Of a DNA stretch of 64,000 nucleotides, positions 19,428 to 28,713 are shown in pieces. The notes beneath the pieces were generated by a model. The model was not told the origin of the DNA. It made no database searches and worked only from the letters and a program-made list of their open reading frames with translations. Both the position numbers and the translations under genes were made by a program. The stretch comes from Pusillimonas sp. MFBS29 (GTDB lineage: Bacteria; Pseudomonadota; Gammaproteobacteria; Burkholderiales; Burkholderiaceae_B). The stretch spans positions 124,001 through 188,000 of the forward strand of contig NZ_JAJEWL010000005.1 of assembly GCF_020687695.1 (NCBI RefSeq). Reading direction: 5' to 3'. Within the stretch, counting starts at the first letter, position 1, and each line of letters starts with the position of its first letter.

Positions 19428-20881
19428 GGCTGTGCCCCTTGCGACAAGCGGGATCGCTGCGGCCTGAACCGCCGCATGCGGGGATCAAAGGCATCCTGCA
19501 CGGCATCGGCAAATATATTGGCCGACAGGACCAGGGCCAGCAGGAACATGAAGGCACCCAGCAAGTTCCACCAGATCATGGGATCGCGGGACATTTCCAG
19601 GCGAGCAGCGTCGATCATGGTGCCGAAGGAAGGCGTGCTGGGGTCGACACCTATACCCAGATAAGACAGCACTGCCTCGTAGAGCACCAGACTGGAAAAT
19701 TCCAGGACCAGCGTGATGAGCACAATATGCATCAGGTTGGGCAAAAGATGGCGATACATGATGCGGACATGCCCTATGCCGAAGGCACGGGCCGCCTGTA
19801 CGTACTCGAGCTCGCGCAACTTCAGAGTTTCGGCCCGCAGCAAACGGCACAGGCCTGCCCAGCCGGTCAGGCCCAGAATCAGGCACAGCAGGAACAGGCG
19901 CAGGTCGGCCCTGGCCGCCACGGTGTCGAACATATCAGGGTTGTTGTCGATATACACCTGCATCATCAGTACACAGGCAGCAATCAGCAACACGCCGGGT
20001 ATGGACGTCAGGGTGGTATAGATGTACTGGATGATGTCATCGACACGGCCTTTGAAGTAGCCTGCAGCAATGCCAAACAGAAGTGCCGGCGGCAACATCG
20101 CCACGGTAGTCAGCGTGCCTATCACCAGGGCTGTTCGAACACTCTTCAGGCATTGCCACAGAACGTCGTTGCCCGTTCTGTCGGTGCCCAGCATATGGTA
20201 ATCGGCGCCCACCGACAAAACCAGGCCTGCCAGCACAAGGATAATACTTAGTGTCACCCACATGGGACGCCAGGGAACACCAGACTCGCTGCGCCACCAT
20301 AAGCGCCAGGCCGCAGCAAGGCTGACGCCACGCCGTGCCTGCCACAAGGTCAGCAACCCCGCTGCCAGCAATGAAAAGGCAGCGCCCAGAGCGATGCCGC
20401 GCAACAGCCGTGCATACACATCTGTCTTGTGATCGGCTTCATCCTGCAGCAGCAAGCCTGCATGCTTCAGGCGTGGAAATTCCCTGACGGCCTGTCCGTC
20501 GATAATCCGGGTTTCCTTGGTGAATTGTCTTGTCGCCAGCGGCGCCGAGTAAGTATTCTCGCGCTGCGACAGTCGGGTCAGTGCCAGCACATCATCCAGG
20601 GCCGAGCGTAGCACCGGAGAATAAAGCGGCTCGGTTTGTTCCACCTGCGGCTGATCTTCCACCGGTGGCAACACAGGCCTGTAGTGTATGGAATCGAGCA
20701 CGCCGATCAACACAAAAAAAGCCAGCACTACCGCGGCGCACATGGCCGAAGGAGTCTGGCCCACGCTGCGCCAGGCCGAACGCAAGGACGCGCTGCGGCA
20801 TGCGCGCAAGACATAGATGATCAGTGCCAGCACCAGGCAAAACACAAAGATATCGGTCCACAGGAAGACGAATTTTGGCAT
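19424..20881 (-). CDS. ABC importer permease (YejE-like, extended N-terminus)
   Basis: A 485-residue inner-membrane permease. The C-terminal 270 residues hold the binding-protein-dependent transport domain with the EAA-type loop (RAARAFGIGHVRIMYRHLLPN is visible as ARAFGIGHVR). The first 200 residues add two hydrophobic helices and a periplasmic region not found in the 341-residue E. coli YejE, as far as I recall. I use the ATG at 20881, 4 bp after the upstream stop; an upstream TTG at 20914 overlaps the previous gene. Confidence 0.88.
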   Translation of the reverse strand: MPKFVFLWTDIFVFCLVLALIIYVLRACRSASLRSAWRSVGQTPSAMCAAVVLAFFVLIGVLDSIHYRPVLPPVEDQPQVEQTEPLYSPVLRSALDDVLALTRLSQRENTYSAPLATRQFTKETRIIDGQAVREFPRLKHAGLLLQDEADHKTDVYARLLRGIALGAAFSLLAAGLLTLWQARRGVSLAAAWRLWWRSESGVPWRPMWVTLSIILVLAGLVLSVGADYHMLGTDRTGNDVLWQCLKSVRTALVIGTLTTVAMLPPALLFGIAAGYFKGRVDDIIQYIYTTLTSIPGVLLIAACVLMMQVYIDNNPDMFDTVAARADLRLFLLCLILGLTGWAGLCRLLRAETLKLRELEYVQAARAFGIGHVRIMYRHLLPNLMHIVLITLVLEFSSLVLYEAVLSYLGIGVDPSTPSFGTMIDAARLEMSRDPMIWWNLLGAFMFLLALVLSANIFADAVQDAFDPRMRRFRPQRSRLSQGAQP

Positions 20882-20885
20882 GGTC

Positions 20886-21863
20886 TTACTCGAACCGGAT
20901 CCGTGGATCGGCAAGGGTGTAGGAAATATCGGCCAATATCAGGCCAACGATGTACAGGGCCGACCCCAGGAACACCATGGCCCGGACGATGGAAAAGTCT
21001 TGCGCATTGATGGCATCGATGGTGTAACTGCCCAGCCCCGGAATACCGAAGAAGGATTCCGAGATCAGGCTGCCCATGAACAATAGCGGAATGGCCGATA
21101 CGGTGCCGGTCAGGATAGGCAGCATGGCATTGCGCAGGATATGACGGAAAAGCACAAGCCGCTCGGACAGACCCTTGGCCCGGGCAGTCCGGACATAGTC
21201 TTTGCCGGCCTCTTCAAGAAACAGGGTACGGTAGAACCTGGACTGCGCCCCCAGACCCGAGATAATGCTGACCATCACCGGCAATACCAGGAAACGCAAA
21301 CCCTCCCAGCCGTCGATAAAACCGGAATAAGGCACCCATCGCAAGACCTTTGCAAACAGCCACTGGCCGGCAATGATGTAGAACAGGCCGGAAATCGACA
21401 AAAGCACCACGCAAAAAACCACGCCGGCAAAGTCCAGTCGTGTGCCCTTGAAGAATACCAGCAGCAGCGCAAAGGCAATACACGCAAACAAACCCAGGAT
21501 AAACGTGGGCAGCGCAAGCGCCAGACTGGGCCCCATGCGCTGGCTGATCTCGTAGCCGATGTCGCGCCCTTCATCTGAAAAACCAAAATCCATACGCAAC
21601 AAAGGCACAGAGCGCTGAAAGAAGATGGTGTCGGTAAGCCTGGCTGCCCCGCCCGCTTCGGTGTTGAGGAACAGCGGCTTGTCATAGCCTCTTTCTGTTT
21701 TCCAGCGATCGATGGCGCTCTGGCTGACCCGCTGTCCGCCTATAGACAGCCGCGCCATGTCGTCGGGTGTATTCACGGCAAAGAACAGAACGAAGGTGAG
21801 CAGATTGACCCCGATAAGTATCAGGACGCCATACTGCAACCGACGAAGAATGTAGCGGATCAT
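20886..21863 (-). CDS. ABC importer permease (YejB-like)
   Basis: A 325-residue membrane permease of the dipeptide/oligopeptide type. The N-terminal helix MIRYILRRLQYGVLILIGVNLLTF is followed by a periplasmic domain and five more hydrophobic segments. The cytoplasmic coupling loop reads RTARAKGLSERLVLFRHILRNAM. Together with the YejE-like protein it forms the translocation channel. Its start overlaps the stop of the binding-protein gene by 4 bp. Confidence 0.92.
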   Translation of the reverse strand: MIRYILRRLQYGVLILIGVNLLTFVLFFAVNTPDDMARLSIGGQRVSQSAIDRWKTERGYDKPLFLNTEAGGAARLTDTIFFQRSVPLLRMDFGFSDEGRDIGYEISQRMGPSLALALPTFILGLFACIAFALLLVFFKGTRLDFAGVVFCVVLLSISGLFYIIAGQWLFAKVLRWVPYSGFIDGWEGLRFLVLPVMVSIISGLGAQSRFYRTLFLEEAGKDYVRTARAKGLSERLVLFRHILRNAMLPILTGTVSAIPLLFMGSLISESFFGIPGLGSYTIDAINAQDFSIVRAMVFLGSALYIVGLILADISYTLADPRIRFE

Positions 21864-24091
21864 GGTCGCTCCCTGGACTGAGTCTTGCTCAGGGCAGTAG
21901 CCCGGTCACGCGCACGAGCCATGCGCCAGGCCAGCCCGGCACCCAGCAGGAGCAGTGCAGCCAGTACCCACAGCGGCCACCAGATCGGGACATTCCACTG
22001 GGTGATTTTCTGCTCGCGCAGCGGTGCATCGATACGCAGATACTGCAAGGTATTGCGCACCATCTGTGTAGGCTTGGCATTGCCCACCCAGGCCTGATAG
22101 GCGCCTCCGGACTTCGGAAAATACCCGAACATCCAGGGCGCATCATGCTGGACCAGGGATATCATCTTCTGCACCAGTGCTTCCTTTTCGGGCCCGTCAT
22201 CCAGAAAGCGCATCTCCTGAAACAGGCGATCATATTCCGGGTTTTTGTAATTCGAGGCATTTTCGCCTCCGTTGTCGGCCTTGGCGTTGGGCCCATACAG
22301 CAAAAACAGAAAGTTCTCGGCATCCGGATAATCGGCGACCCAGCCCCACATATACATTTGCGCACTGCCGTTGCGCATCTTGTCCTGGAAACGGTTGTAG
22401 TCGGTTGCGCGTACTTCAAGCTGCACATGCAGCTTTGCCAATTGCCGGCGCATCCAGTCCAGCGTCGCGCTGGAACCCATGCCCCCGGCCGAATCAAAGT
22501 GCAGTATCAGGGGCTTGCCTGTATTTTCGTCACGGCCATCAGGGTAGCCGGCCTCGGCCAGCAAACGCCTGGCATCATCCAGCGGCCTGCGCACCGCACG
22601 TCCGTTCTGAATGTCATAGACCTGAAGGTTGGCACCTTCGGGCAATTCCTGATAGCCCAACACACCCGGCGGAACCGGGCCATGTGCCACCTGGCCCTCG
22701 TTGTTCAGAAAAATCGAAACGTACTGCTCCCAGTCAAAGGCTATGCTGATGGCCTGTCGCAACTTGCGGTTTTTTTCCTGCTGCTCGGGCGTATCCCCCA
22801 GACCCACCACAGGATCCAGCCAGTTGAAACCCAGGTAAAACTGCTGAGCCTCGGTCGAACTGCGCAGCACCAGTCCATGGTCCTGGTAGAGTGCCGCTTT
22901 CTCGGCAGAATCGCCCGCAGCCACTCTCATGGCGACACCATATTCGCCGCGATCTACCTGGGGCAAATCGTAATAACCCTGAAGAAACTTGCCCATGAGC
23001 GGGACGCTTTCCTTTTCCAGGGAAAACACGATGCGGTCTATGAACGGGGTCAATTTGCCGCAATCAGCCAGCAGGCCGTTCGCCTTGTCATCGGGCTCGC
23101 CCTCGCAGGGATAGGGCTCACCGCGGAAGTTGGGATTACGCTGGAGCACGTGGCGGCGATTCACGATGGACTCAGCCATCATGTAAGGCCCTGTTCCCAC
23201 GGGCCAGGTATTAAGCGACAAACTATGTTCGGCCATGCCCGGCTGGTGATAAAAGCGATCGGCTTCCCAGGGAACAGGAGCGGTAAATGTCATGGCCAGC
23301 CAATACTTGAACTGCGGATACTTGCCCTTGACCTTGATGCGCAGCGTATGGGAATCAATGGCCTGCACCCCCTCGAATCCTGACTCGCGCAGATCCAGCC
23401 AGGCACGCTGTGCATCCTGGCCATGCTGTTCACGCAGAGCCTGTTCGGCTTGCTTCAGGCGTTCGCCATACTCGGCAAGGCCCACGATATGCGAGGCCAT
23501 TACGCCGTAGATGGGCGAAACGACGCGCGGGCTGGCCAAGCGACGGAACGCATAGACGTAATCATCGGCAACCAGCTCGCGGGTGCCGGTATGCTCGAAA
23601 TCAGTAATGCTGAACTTGCCTTGCAGCGCCTGGGGCGAAATCGGCCAATACAAAGGCTTGCCGGAGGCATCGCGGGCAAAGGCCGGATGCGGCTGGAACA
23701 TAATGCCCGGCTTGATGGGCACGTCGTACACACTGTAGGCCACCTGCTCACCGGGCGCATCGTCGGGCAGGCGCTGATCCTGCGCATCGAAATAGGCTGG
23801 CGGATCTATGGATGCGGCGGCCCTGGGCACCAGCTTGTAGGGCCGGGCCAGATAATGGTAGCCATACAAAGGCTCGTAAATGGAATAGGTAAACGGCGTT
23901 TCGTCGCCCGAATAGGAACTGGCCGGATCCAGATATTTGGGTGAACGCTGCGTGAACGCGGTATACAGGACGTTCTGGCCAAGCTGCGCCTGCTCGTAGG
24001 GACTATTTACAGGATGGCGCGAACAGGCTGCCAGCAGGCCCATCAGCAGGGATCCTGCCAGCAATAACAGAAATCGCCAGCCGCCTAACAC
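21860..24091 (-). CDS. Peptide-binding lipoprotein of the ABC importer with C-terminal helix
   Basis: A roughly 743-residue SBP_bac_5 family protein. The N-terminus is a lipoprotein signal with lipobox LAAC (…LLMGLLAACSRH). The body follows the family pattern, with segments such as FDWEQYVSIFLNNEGQ and ADYPDAENFLFLLYGPNA. Unusually, the C-terminus carries a membrane helix (WWPLWVLAALLLLGAGLAW) and a basic tail. It should capture oligopeptides in the periplasm for the YejBEF-like channel. I prefer the GTG at 24091; a TTG lies 6 codons upstream. The start overlaps the nuclease gene. Confidence 0.87.
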   Translation of the reverse strand: MLGGWRFLLLLAGSLLMGLLAACSRHPVNSPYEQAQLGQNVLYTAFTQRSPKYLDPASSYSGDETPFTYSIYEPLYGYHYLARPYKLVPRAAASIDPPAYFDAQDQRLPDDAPGEQVAYSVYDVPIKPGIMFQPHPAFARDASGKPLYWPISPQALQGKFSITDFEHTGTRELVADDYVYAFRRLASPRVVSPIYGVMASHIVGLAEYGERLKQAEQALREQHGQDAQRAWLDLRESGFEGVQAIDSHTLRIKVKGKYPQFKYWLAMTFTAPVPWEADRFYHQPGMAEHSLSLNTWPVGTGPYMMAESIVNRRHVLQRNPNFRGEPYPCEGEPDDKANGLLADCGKLTPFIDRIVFSLEKESVPLMGKFLQGYYDLPQVDRGEYGVAMRVAAGDSAEKAALYQDHGLVLRSSTEAQQFYLGFNWLDPVVGLGDTPEQQEKNRKLRQAISIAFDWEQYVSIFLNNEGQVAHGPVPPGVLGYQELPEGANLQVYDIQNGRAVRRPLDDARRLLAEAGYPDGRDENTGKPLILHFDSAGGMGSSATLDWMRRQLAKLHVQLEVRATDYNRFQDKMRNGSAQMYMWGWVADYPDAENFLFLLYGPNAKADNGGENASNYKNPEYDRLFQEMRFLDDGPEKEALVQKMISLVQHDAPWMFGYFPKSGGAYQAWVGNAKPTQMVRNTLQYLRIDAPLREQKITQWNVPIWWPLWVLAALLLLGAGLAWRMARARDRATALSKTQSRERP

Positions 24092-24708
24092 TGCTGCTTC
24101 TGCCAGCAATGGTAGCGCCAGGCCCAGGGCTGGACAGGGTTGCTGTCTTGCCAGATACCCAATCGTTTGCTGCGTGCCTGTTGCTCAAGGCCGGGCAGTT
24201 TGTCGTCACGCATGAACTGGCCGCGTTTTTCCATATTCGCCCAGGCCATGCCTGCCTGCACCTGCCTTTGATTGGCCGTCATACCGTCGTCGAGCGGCAC
24301 ATCGCAAATATTGCGCTCGTAGCGGTCTTGCTCGAAGCACAGCAAGGTGAGGGTTTTTCCGCTGATAAGCCTGGAAAGGGCCTCACGCGACTTCTGTCCC
24401 ATGGGCTGCCCCGGCCGTTCGCGGTCTTTGGTGAGTTCCGGGGCATCGATACTGGACATACGTACGCGCTGCTGTTTGCCATTAACCAGCAAAGTAAAGG
24501 TATCGCCGTCGGCCACATGCACGACACGGCCCGTAAGCTGAAAGGAGGTGCCGTCGTGAGCAGGCGTGCCTGCCTGGGCCCGCGTATCGGTCGGCAGATT
24601 GTTCAACAAACCGGTTGCGGCCAGTGCAATCATGACGACGACCAGCAATACCTGCGTCCAGCGGCGCGCCATCAGTGCATTAACCAGCCGTCGTAGCAGT
24701 GTATTCAT
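24085..24708 (-). CDS. Membrane-anchored staphylococcal-nuclease-like protein
   Basis: A 207-residue protein with an N-terminal hydrophobic anchor or uncleaved signal (about 18-36) and an SNase (thermonuclease) domain at about 55-190. Typical elements are VADGDTFTLL, RMSSIDAPEL and the YERNICDV stretch, matching the substrate and calcium-binding loops. It probably acts in the periplasm on nucleic acids. The ATG at 24708 is chosen over an in-frame GTG 4 codons upstream. It overlaps the start of the peptide-binding lipoprotein gene by a few bases and may be co-transcribed with it. Confidence 0.85.
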   Translation of the reverse strand: MNTLLRRLVNALMARRWTQVLLVVVMIALAATGLLNNLPTDTRAQAGTPAHDGTSFQLTGRVVHVADGDTFTLLVNGKQQRVRMSSIDAPELTKDRERPGQPMGQKSREALSRLISGKTLTLLCFEQDRYERNICDVPLDDGMTANQRQVQAGMAWANMEKRGQFMRDDKLPGLEQQARSKRLGIWQDSNPVQPWAWRYHCWQKQQC

Positions 24709-24849
24709 GACTCTGTTCACGCGTTTTAATTCCTATACAAAGTACGCCCCAAGGCTGCTGCAAGTGGCGCAACGATTATAGGTGCTGGCGCGACACAGCA
24801 ATAGCTGGTTAATCCGTATATCACCGGCTGCACGCACCCGCCGGACCCG

Positions 24850-26490
24850 TCACACCGGCCAGGCCCGCTCCAGCACACTATTCAGGGACAAGGGCGCAGG
24901 TATTGCACCATAAACCCGCCCCGAAAGCTGGAAACGACTGCGTACAAAGGCATCTGACAGCGCCTGAGGGGCGTGCCGGCGCAACAGGCAGGCCTGAACC
25001 AGCAAAACCAGTTGCTGGGCAATATGGCGGGCGGCCGCTTGCAGATCGGGGCCTGCCAACGCCAGAAGCGAGAGCAGTTCCGATGCACAGCGCTTAAGCT
25101 CGGGTTCATCGGCACAATCACGCTCAAGTCCGTCCTGCAAGGCTGCCGCCAGCTCCGGATGGCGTCTGAGCGCGCGCAATACATCCAGGCACATAATGTT
25201 GCCTGACCCTTCCCAGATGGAATTGACCGGCGCCTCGCGGTAAAGCCTGGCCATGGGAGCATCTTCTATATAGCCGTTACCTCCCCAGACCTCCATACAC
25301 TCGCCCAGCGCCGCAATCGTTCGCTTGCATACCCAGAACTTTGCTGCAGGCGTCAGTATGCGTCGATAGGCCTGCTCAAGCGGGTCGTTGCCCGTGTCGT
25401 CAAACGCACGAGCAAGACGCAAGGCCAATACTGTGGCGGCTTCGCTTTCCAGTGCCAGATCCATCAGCACGCTTTGCATGAGCGGTTGGTGTACCAGCGG
25501 CTGCCCAAAGGCGACCCGATGATGTGCATGGTGCAGGGCCTGAACCAGGCCCTGGCGCAGCAAGGCGGCACTGCCCAGTACACAGTCCAGACGGGTATAG
25601 GACGCCATTTCAACCAGCGTAGCAACGCCCCGCCCCGCCTCGCCGACCAGTACCCCTGTGGCATCCTGGAACTCGACTTCGGCACTGGCATTGGACACAT
25701 TGCCCATCTTGTTCTTCAGCCGCTGTATGAGCACACCATTCCTGCTGCCGTCATCCAGCCACCGCGGCACATAGAAACAGGAGAACGCGTCGTCATGGCC
25801 CGCGAGCACAAGGTGAGCATCAGACGTGGGCGAGGAAAAGAACCACTTGTGTCCGGTCAGACGATAAGGTGTACCTCGACCACCGTTGGCTAACGGGACG
25901 GCCCGGGTGGTGTTGCTGCGCAGATCGGAACCGCCCTGCTTCTCGGTCATGCCCATGCCTACCATCATCGAAGTTTTATCCGTCAATGGCAGATCTCGTT
26001 CATCGTACCGGCTTGAATAAAGCAGTGGCTCCACCGTCTCGAACCACGACTCGCGCCTGAGCACGGGAATGGCAGCCGACGTCATGGTGACCGGACATAA
26101 GGACCCCGCCTCCAGTTGCCCGTGCATAAGATAAGTTGCTGCCCGCGCCACATGCGCACCTTTGCCGGGCGCCGACCACGCGCTGGCATGCATGCCATGC
26201 CGGAAAGCCACGCGCAGGTAACTGTGCCAGGCAGGATGAAAATGTATTCGATCGACCCTGTGCCCCTGCCTGTCATAGGTTTCGAGTTTGGGTTTATGTC
26301 GATTGGCCTCATGGGCCATGGCAAACATTTCAGCCTGGCCCAGACGCTCGCCACACTGCAGCAAGGCCGATTCGTAAGACTCCCCGCCTTCACGCCTGAC
26401 ACCCTCTTGCAATGCAGCGTCGGTGGAATAAAGGTTGTAATCGCCAAGGTCGGGAACCTGATTGGTAACCTCGTGTGTCGTCCAGCCCAT
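24850..26490 (-). CDS. aidB: AidB-like acyl-CoA dehydrogenase
   Basis: A 546-residue flavoprotein closely following E. coli AidB. Shared stretches include the N-terminal NLYSTDAALQEGVRREG, HPAWHSYL, MGMTEKQGGSD, GHKWFFSSPTSDAHLVLA and the C-terminal MEVWGGNGYIED and NSIWEGSGNI. AidB is an FAD acyl-CoA-dehydrogenase-fold protein of the adaptive response to DNA alkylation; it binds DNA and its enzymatic role is unsettled. GAGGTG precedes the ATG. There is no ada or alkB nearby, so I cannot say whether it is alkylation-inducible here. Confidence 0.9.
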   Translation of the reverse strand: MGWTTHEVTNQVPDLGDYNLYSTDAALQEGVRREGGESYESALLQCGERLGQAEMFAMAHEANRHKPKLETYDRQGHRVDRIHFHPAWHSYLRVAFRHGMHASAWSAPGKGAHVARAATYLMHGQLEAGSLCPVTMTSAAIPVLRRESWFETVEPLLYSSRYDERDLPLTDKTSMMVGMGMTEKQGGSDLRSNTTRAVPLANGGRGTPYRLTGHKWFFSSPTSDAHLVLAGHDDAFSCFYVPRWLDDGSRNGVLIQRLKNKMGNVSNASAEVEFQDATGVLVGEAGRGVATLVEMASYTRLDCVLGSAALLRQGLVQALHHAHHRVAFGQPLVHQPLMQSVLMDLALESEAATVLALRLARAFDDTGNDPLEQAYRRILTPAAKFWVCKRTIAALGECMEVWGGNGYIEDAPMARLYREAPVNSIWEGSGNIMCLDVLRALRRHPELAAALQDGLERDCADEPELKRCASELLSLLALAGPDLQAAARHIAQQLVLLVQACLLRRHAPQALSDAFVRSRFQLSGRVYGAIPAPLSLNSVLERAWPV

Positions 26491-26662
26491 GATGCACCTC
26501 GCATGCCGCCGTGGCGGCGGTTAGGCATTTGAAAAGACGTCAGTTCATCATAGCACCATGCACCGTGGCGTCCGTGCCTGCAACACCGCGATGGGTTAAA
26601 GTTATGGCTTGGCCTGACGCCTGCCCTGCGCAGCAATTTGCCTGAACAAAACCGGAAATTCC

Positions 26663-27034
26663 ATGACTGATCGCCAACTCATTATTGTTGCAGCACTGAC
26701 CCTAATGGTCGGCGTTGGCGCCGGCGCCTTTGGCGCTCACGGCCTGAAACGCATGATCACACCCGACATGCTGTCCGTATGGCAGACTGCCGTGCTGTAT
26801 CAGTTGATACACGGTCTGGGCATGCTGGCAATTGCCGCACTGGGCAGTCGTATGGGTACACCGCTGCTCAGCCTGTCGGGCACAGTCATGTTTGCAGGCA
26901 TACTGATTTTCAGCGGCAGTCTGTACGCACTGGTCCTGACCGGCACAAAATGGCTGGGTGCCATTACCCCCATAGGCGGCCTGGCATTCCTGATTGCCTG
27001 GGCCATGGTGGCGGTAGCCGCATACCGGTCCTGA
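26663..27034 (+). CDS. DUF423 membrane protein (YgdD-like)
   Basis: A 123-residue protein with four hydrophobic segments and the family start LMVGVGAGAFGAHGLK, followed by WQTAVLYQLIHGLGMLAIA. DUF423 proteins are small inner-membrane proteins of unknown function. CGGAAA precedes the ATG. It is divergent from aidB and 47 bp upstream of eda on the same strand. Confidence 0.9.
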   Translation: MTDRQLIIVAALTLMVGVGAGAFGAHGLKRMITPDMLSVWQTAVLYQLIHGLGMLAIAALGSRMGTPLLSLSGTVMFAGILIFSGSLYALVLTGTKWLGAITPIGGLAFLIAWAMVAVAAYRS

Positions 27035-27081
27035 GCCCCGGCCGACCATCTTCACCCACACTTTTCTTCCACGAGAAATAA

Positions 27082-27717
27082 ATGAACGCTCTTGAGCTGC
27101 TAGAACAAAGCCCGGTCATGCCGGTCATCGTCATTCAGGACATAGATACTGCCGTTGAACTGGCACGGGCCCTTGTGGCCGGTGGCGTGCGCAGCCTGGA
27201 GATCACTCTGCGCTCGGACGCCGCCCTGCAGGCCATCACGCTGATCAGTCAGGAAGTGCCCGAAGCACTGGTGGGTGTGGGCACAGTACGCAACGCCAGA
27301 CAGTGGGATGCCGCAGTCCAGGCGGGAGCACGCTTTGGCGTGAGCCCCGGCCTGACCGCCGATATCGCGGCAGCTGCTCAAGCTTCGGGCCTGCCCTTTC
27401 TGCCTGGTATTGCCACAGCCTCCGAGGCCATGTATGCCGCCGACCAGGGATTCAGTGTACAGAAGCTGTTCCCGGCCGAAGCGGTCGGCGGTGTGACGCT
27501 GCTCAAGGCGCTGCACGGACCGCTGCCCGAAATCACATTCTGCCCGACAGGCGGCATCCATGCCGAGAACGCCGGCAAATATCTGGCTTTGCCCAACGTG
27601 AAATGTGTGGGAGGCTCGTGGCTTACCCCCAAGGATGCGGTGGAAGGCCGGCTGTGGGACGTGATCACTGAGCTGGCCCGTGCTGCCTGCCAGATCAGGC
27701 AAGCAGCCACGCGCTAA
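27082..27717 (+). CDS. eda: KDPG/KHG aldolase Eda
   Basis: A 211-residue class I aldolase that splits 2-keto-3-deoxy-6-phosphogluconate into pyruvate and glyceraldehyde-3-phosphate (Entner-Doudoroff pathway) and can act on 4-hydroxy-2-oxoglutarate. The catalytic glutamate lies in SLEITLRS and the Schiff-base lysine in VQKLFPAE; GGIH near FCPTGGIHAEN is the phosphate-binding turn. It converges with the kguD-like gene, 18 bp between stops. It can process material entering through the neighbouring 2-ketogluconate module. Confidence 0.94.
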   Translation: MNALELLEQSPVMPVIVIQDIDTAVELARALVAGGVRSLEITLRSDAALQAITLISQEVPEALVGVGTVRNARQWDAAVQAGARFGVSPGLTADIAAAAQASGLPFLPGIATASEAMYAADQGFSVQKLFPAEAVGGVTLLKALHGPLPEITFCPTGGIHAENAGKYLALPNVKCVGGSWLTPKDAVEGRLWDVITELARAACQIRQAATR

Positions 27718-27735
27718 AAACCAGCCGCTATGGGC

Positions 27736-28713
27736 CTATCGTGCCGTACCGGCCAGATAGGCCGCCAGGGGCTCCTTGCCCTCGAGCGCAAGCAGCAGAT
27801 TACTGGTGGCCATTTCCGACATGGCCAGACGAGTTTCGTGGGTTGCAGAGCCCGTATGCGGCAGGGCCAGCACCTTGGGGTGGTCAATCAGCGGGGAATC
27901 CGTCGGCAGCGGCTCAACTTCGAATACATCCAGACCCGCCGCGCGTAACGAGCCACGATCCAGGGCATCGAGCAATGCTTCTTCCTGTACGACCGGGCCG
28001 CGCCCGCCATTGATCAGTATTGCACCCGGCTTCATCAACGCAAACTCTTCAGGGCCAATCAGGCCATGCGTTTGCTCATTCAGCGGAAGCACGACGACGA
28101 TAAAATCCGACTGCTCCAGAACTTCCCGCATGCTTGCCGTGCGGGCCTTGCCCTCGGGCAGCCCGCTGGGCACCGGCGTACGTGTGTAATACAGCACAGG
28201 CATATTAAAGCCCATTGCCGCGCGCTGCGCCACTGCGCGGCCAATACGACCATATCCCAATATGCCCAGTGTCTTGCCGTGCACATCCCAGCCAAACTGG
28301 TCTTCGCCTATACTGCGTTTCCAGCGTCGCTGCTGCACATAGCGGCCCAGCTCAAGAATACGGCGGCTGGTGGACAGCACCATGGTAAAGATCAGATCGG
28401 CAACGGTCTCGGTCAGCACGCCTGGTGTGTGACACAAGGCTATGCCTCGCTGCTGCAAGGCGTTCAGCTCAAACTTGTCAACACCGACCGAAATACTGGA
28501 AATCACTTCCAGTGCAGGCGCGCGTGCCAGTATGGCGCCATCAATAGGATAGCTGGAGCCTATCATGCCCTGCACGGTGGGCAAGGCATCAAAAAAAGCC
28601 TGCTCCTGGCTCGCAATCCGCGGGTTTGCCACGATGACATCATGCTCGTGGCGTATGCGTGCCAGCTGCCCCGCAGGCAGGTCTCGATAAACCAGAACCT
28701 GCTTGCGGCTCAT
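27736..28713 (-). CDS. kguD: 2-keto-6-phosphogluconate reductase-like dehydrogenase (KguD-like)
   Basis: A 325-residue D-isomer-specific 2-hydroxyacid dehydrogenase. It has the NAD(P) motif GILGYGRIGRAVA, the catalytic Arg in NGGRGPVV, Glu in DVFEVEPLP and His in LPHTGSATHETR. Glyoxylate/hydroxypyruvate reductases (GhrB) are the same family, and sequence alone does not separate them. The context of KguK- and KguE-like genes and a PtxS operator makes reduction of 2-keto-6-phosphogluconate to 6-phosphogluconate the best reading. The start overlaps the kinase stop by 4 bp. Confidence 0.8.
   Translation of the reverse strand: MSRKQVLVYRDLPAGQLARIRHEHDVIVANPRIASQEQAFFDALPTVQGMIGSSYPIDGAILARAPALEVISSISVGVDKFELNALQQRGIALCHTPGVLTETVADLIFTMVLSTSRRILELGRYVQQRRWKRSIGEDQFGWDVHGKTLGILGYGRIGRAVAQRAAMGFNMPVLYYTRTPVPSGLPEGKARTASMREVLEQSDFIVVVLPLNEQTHGLIGPEEFALMKPGAILINGGRGPVVQEEALLDALDRGSLRAAGLDVFEVEPLPTDSPLIDHPKVLALPHTGSATHETRLAMSEMATSNLLLALEGKEPLAAYLAGTAR

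Noticed and set aside
22145-23383. A 412-codon plus-strand open frame antisense to the peptide-binding lipoprotein
   Set aside because: No recognisable domain and it opposes a well-supported binding-protein gene.
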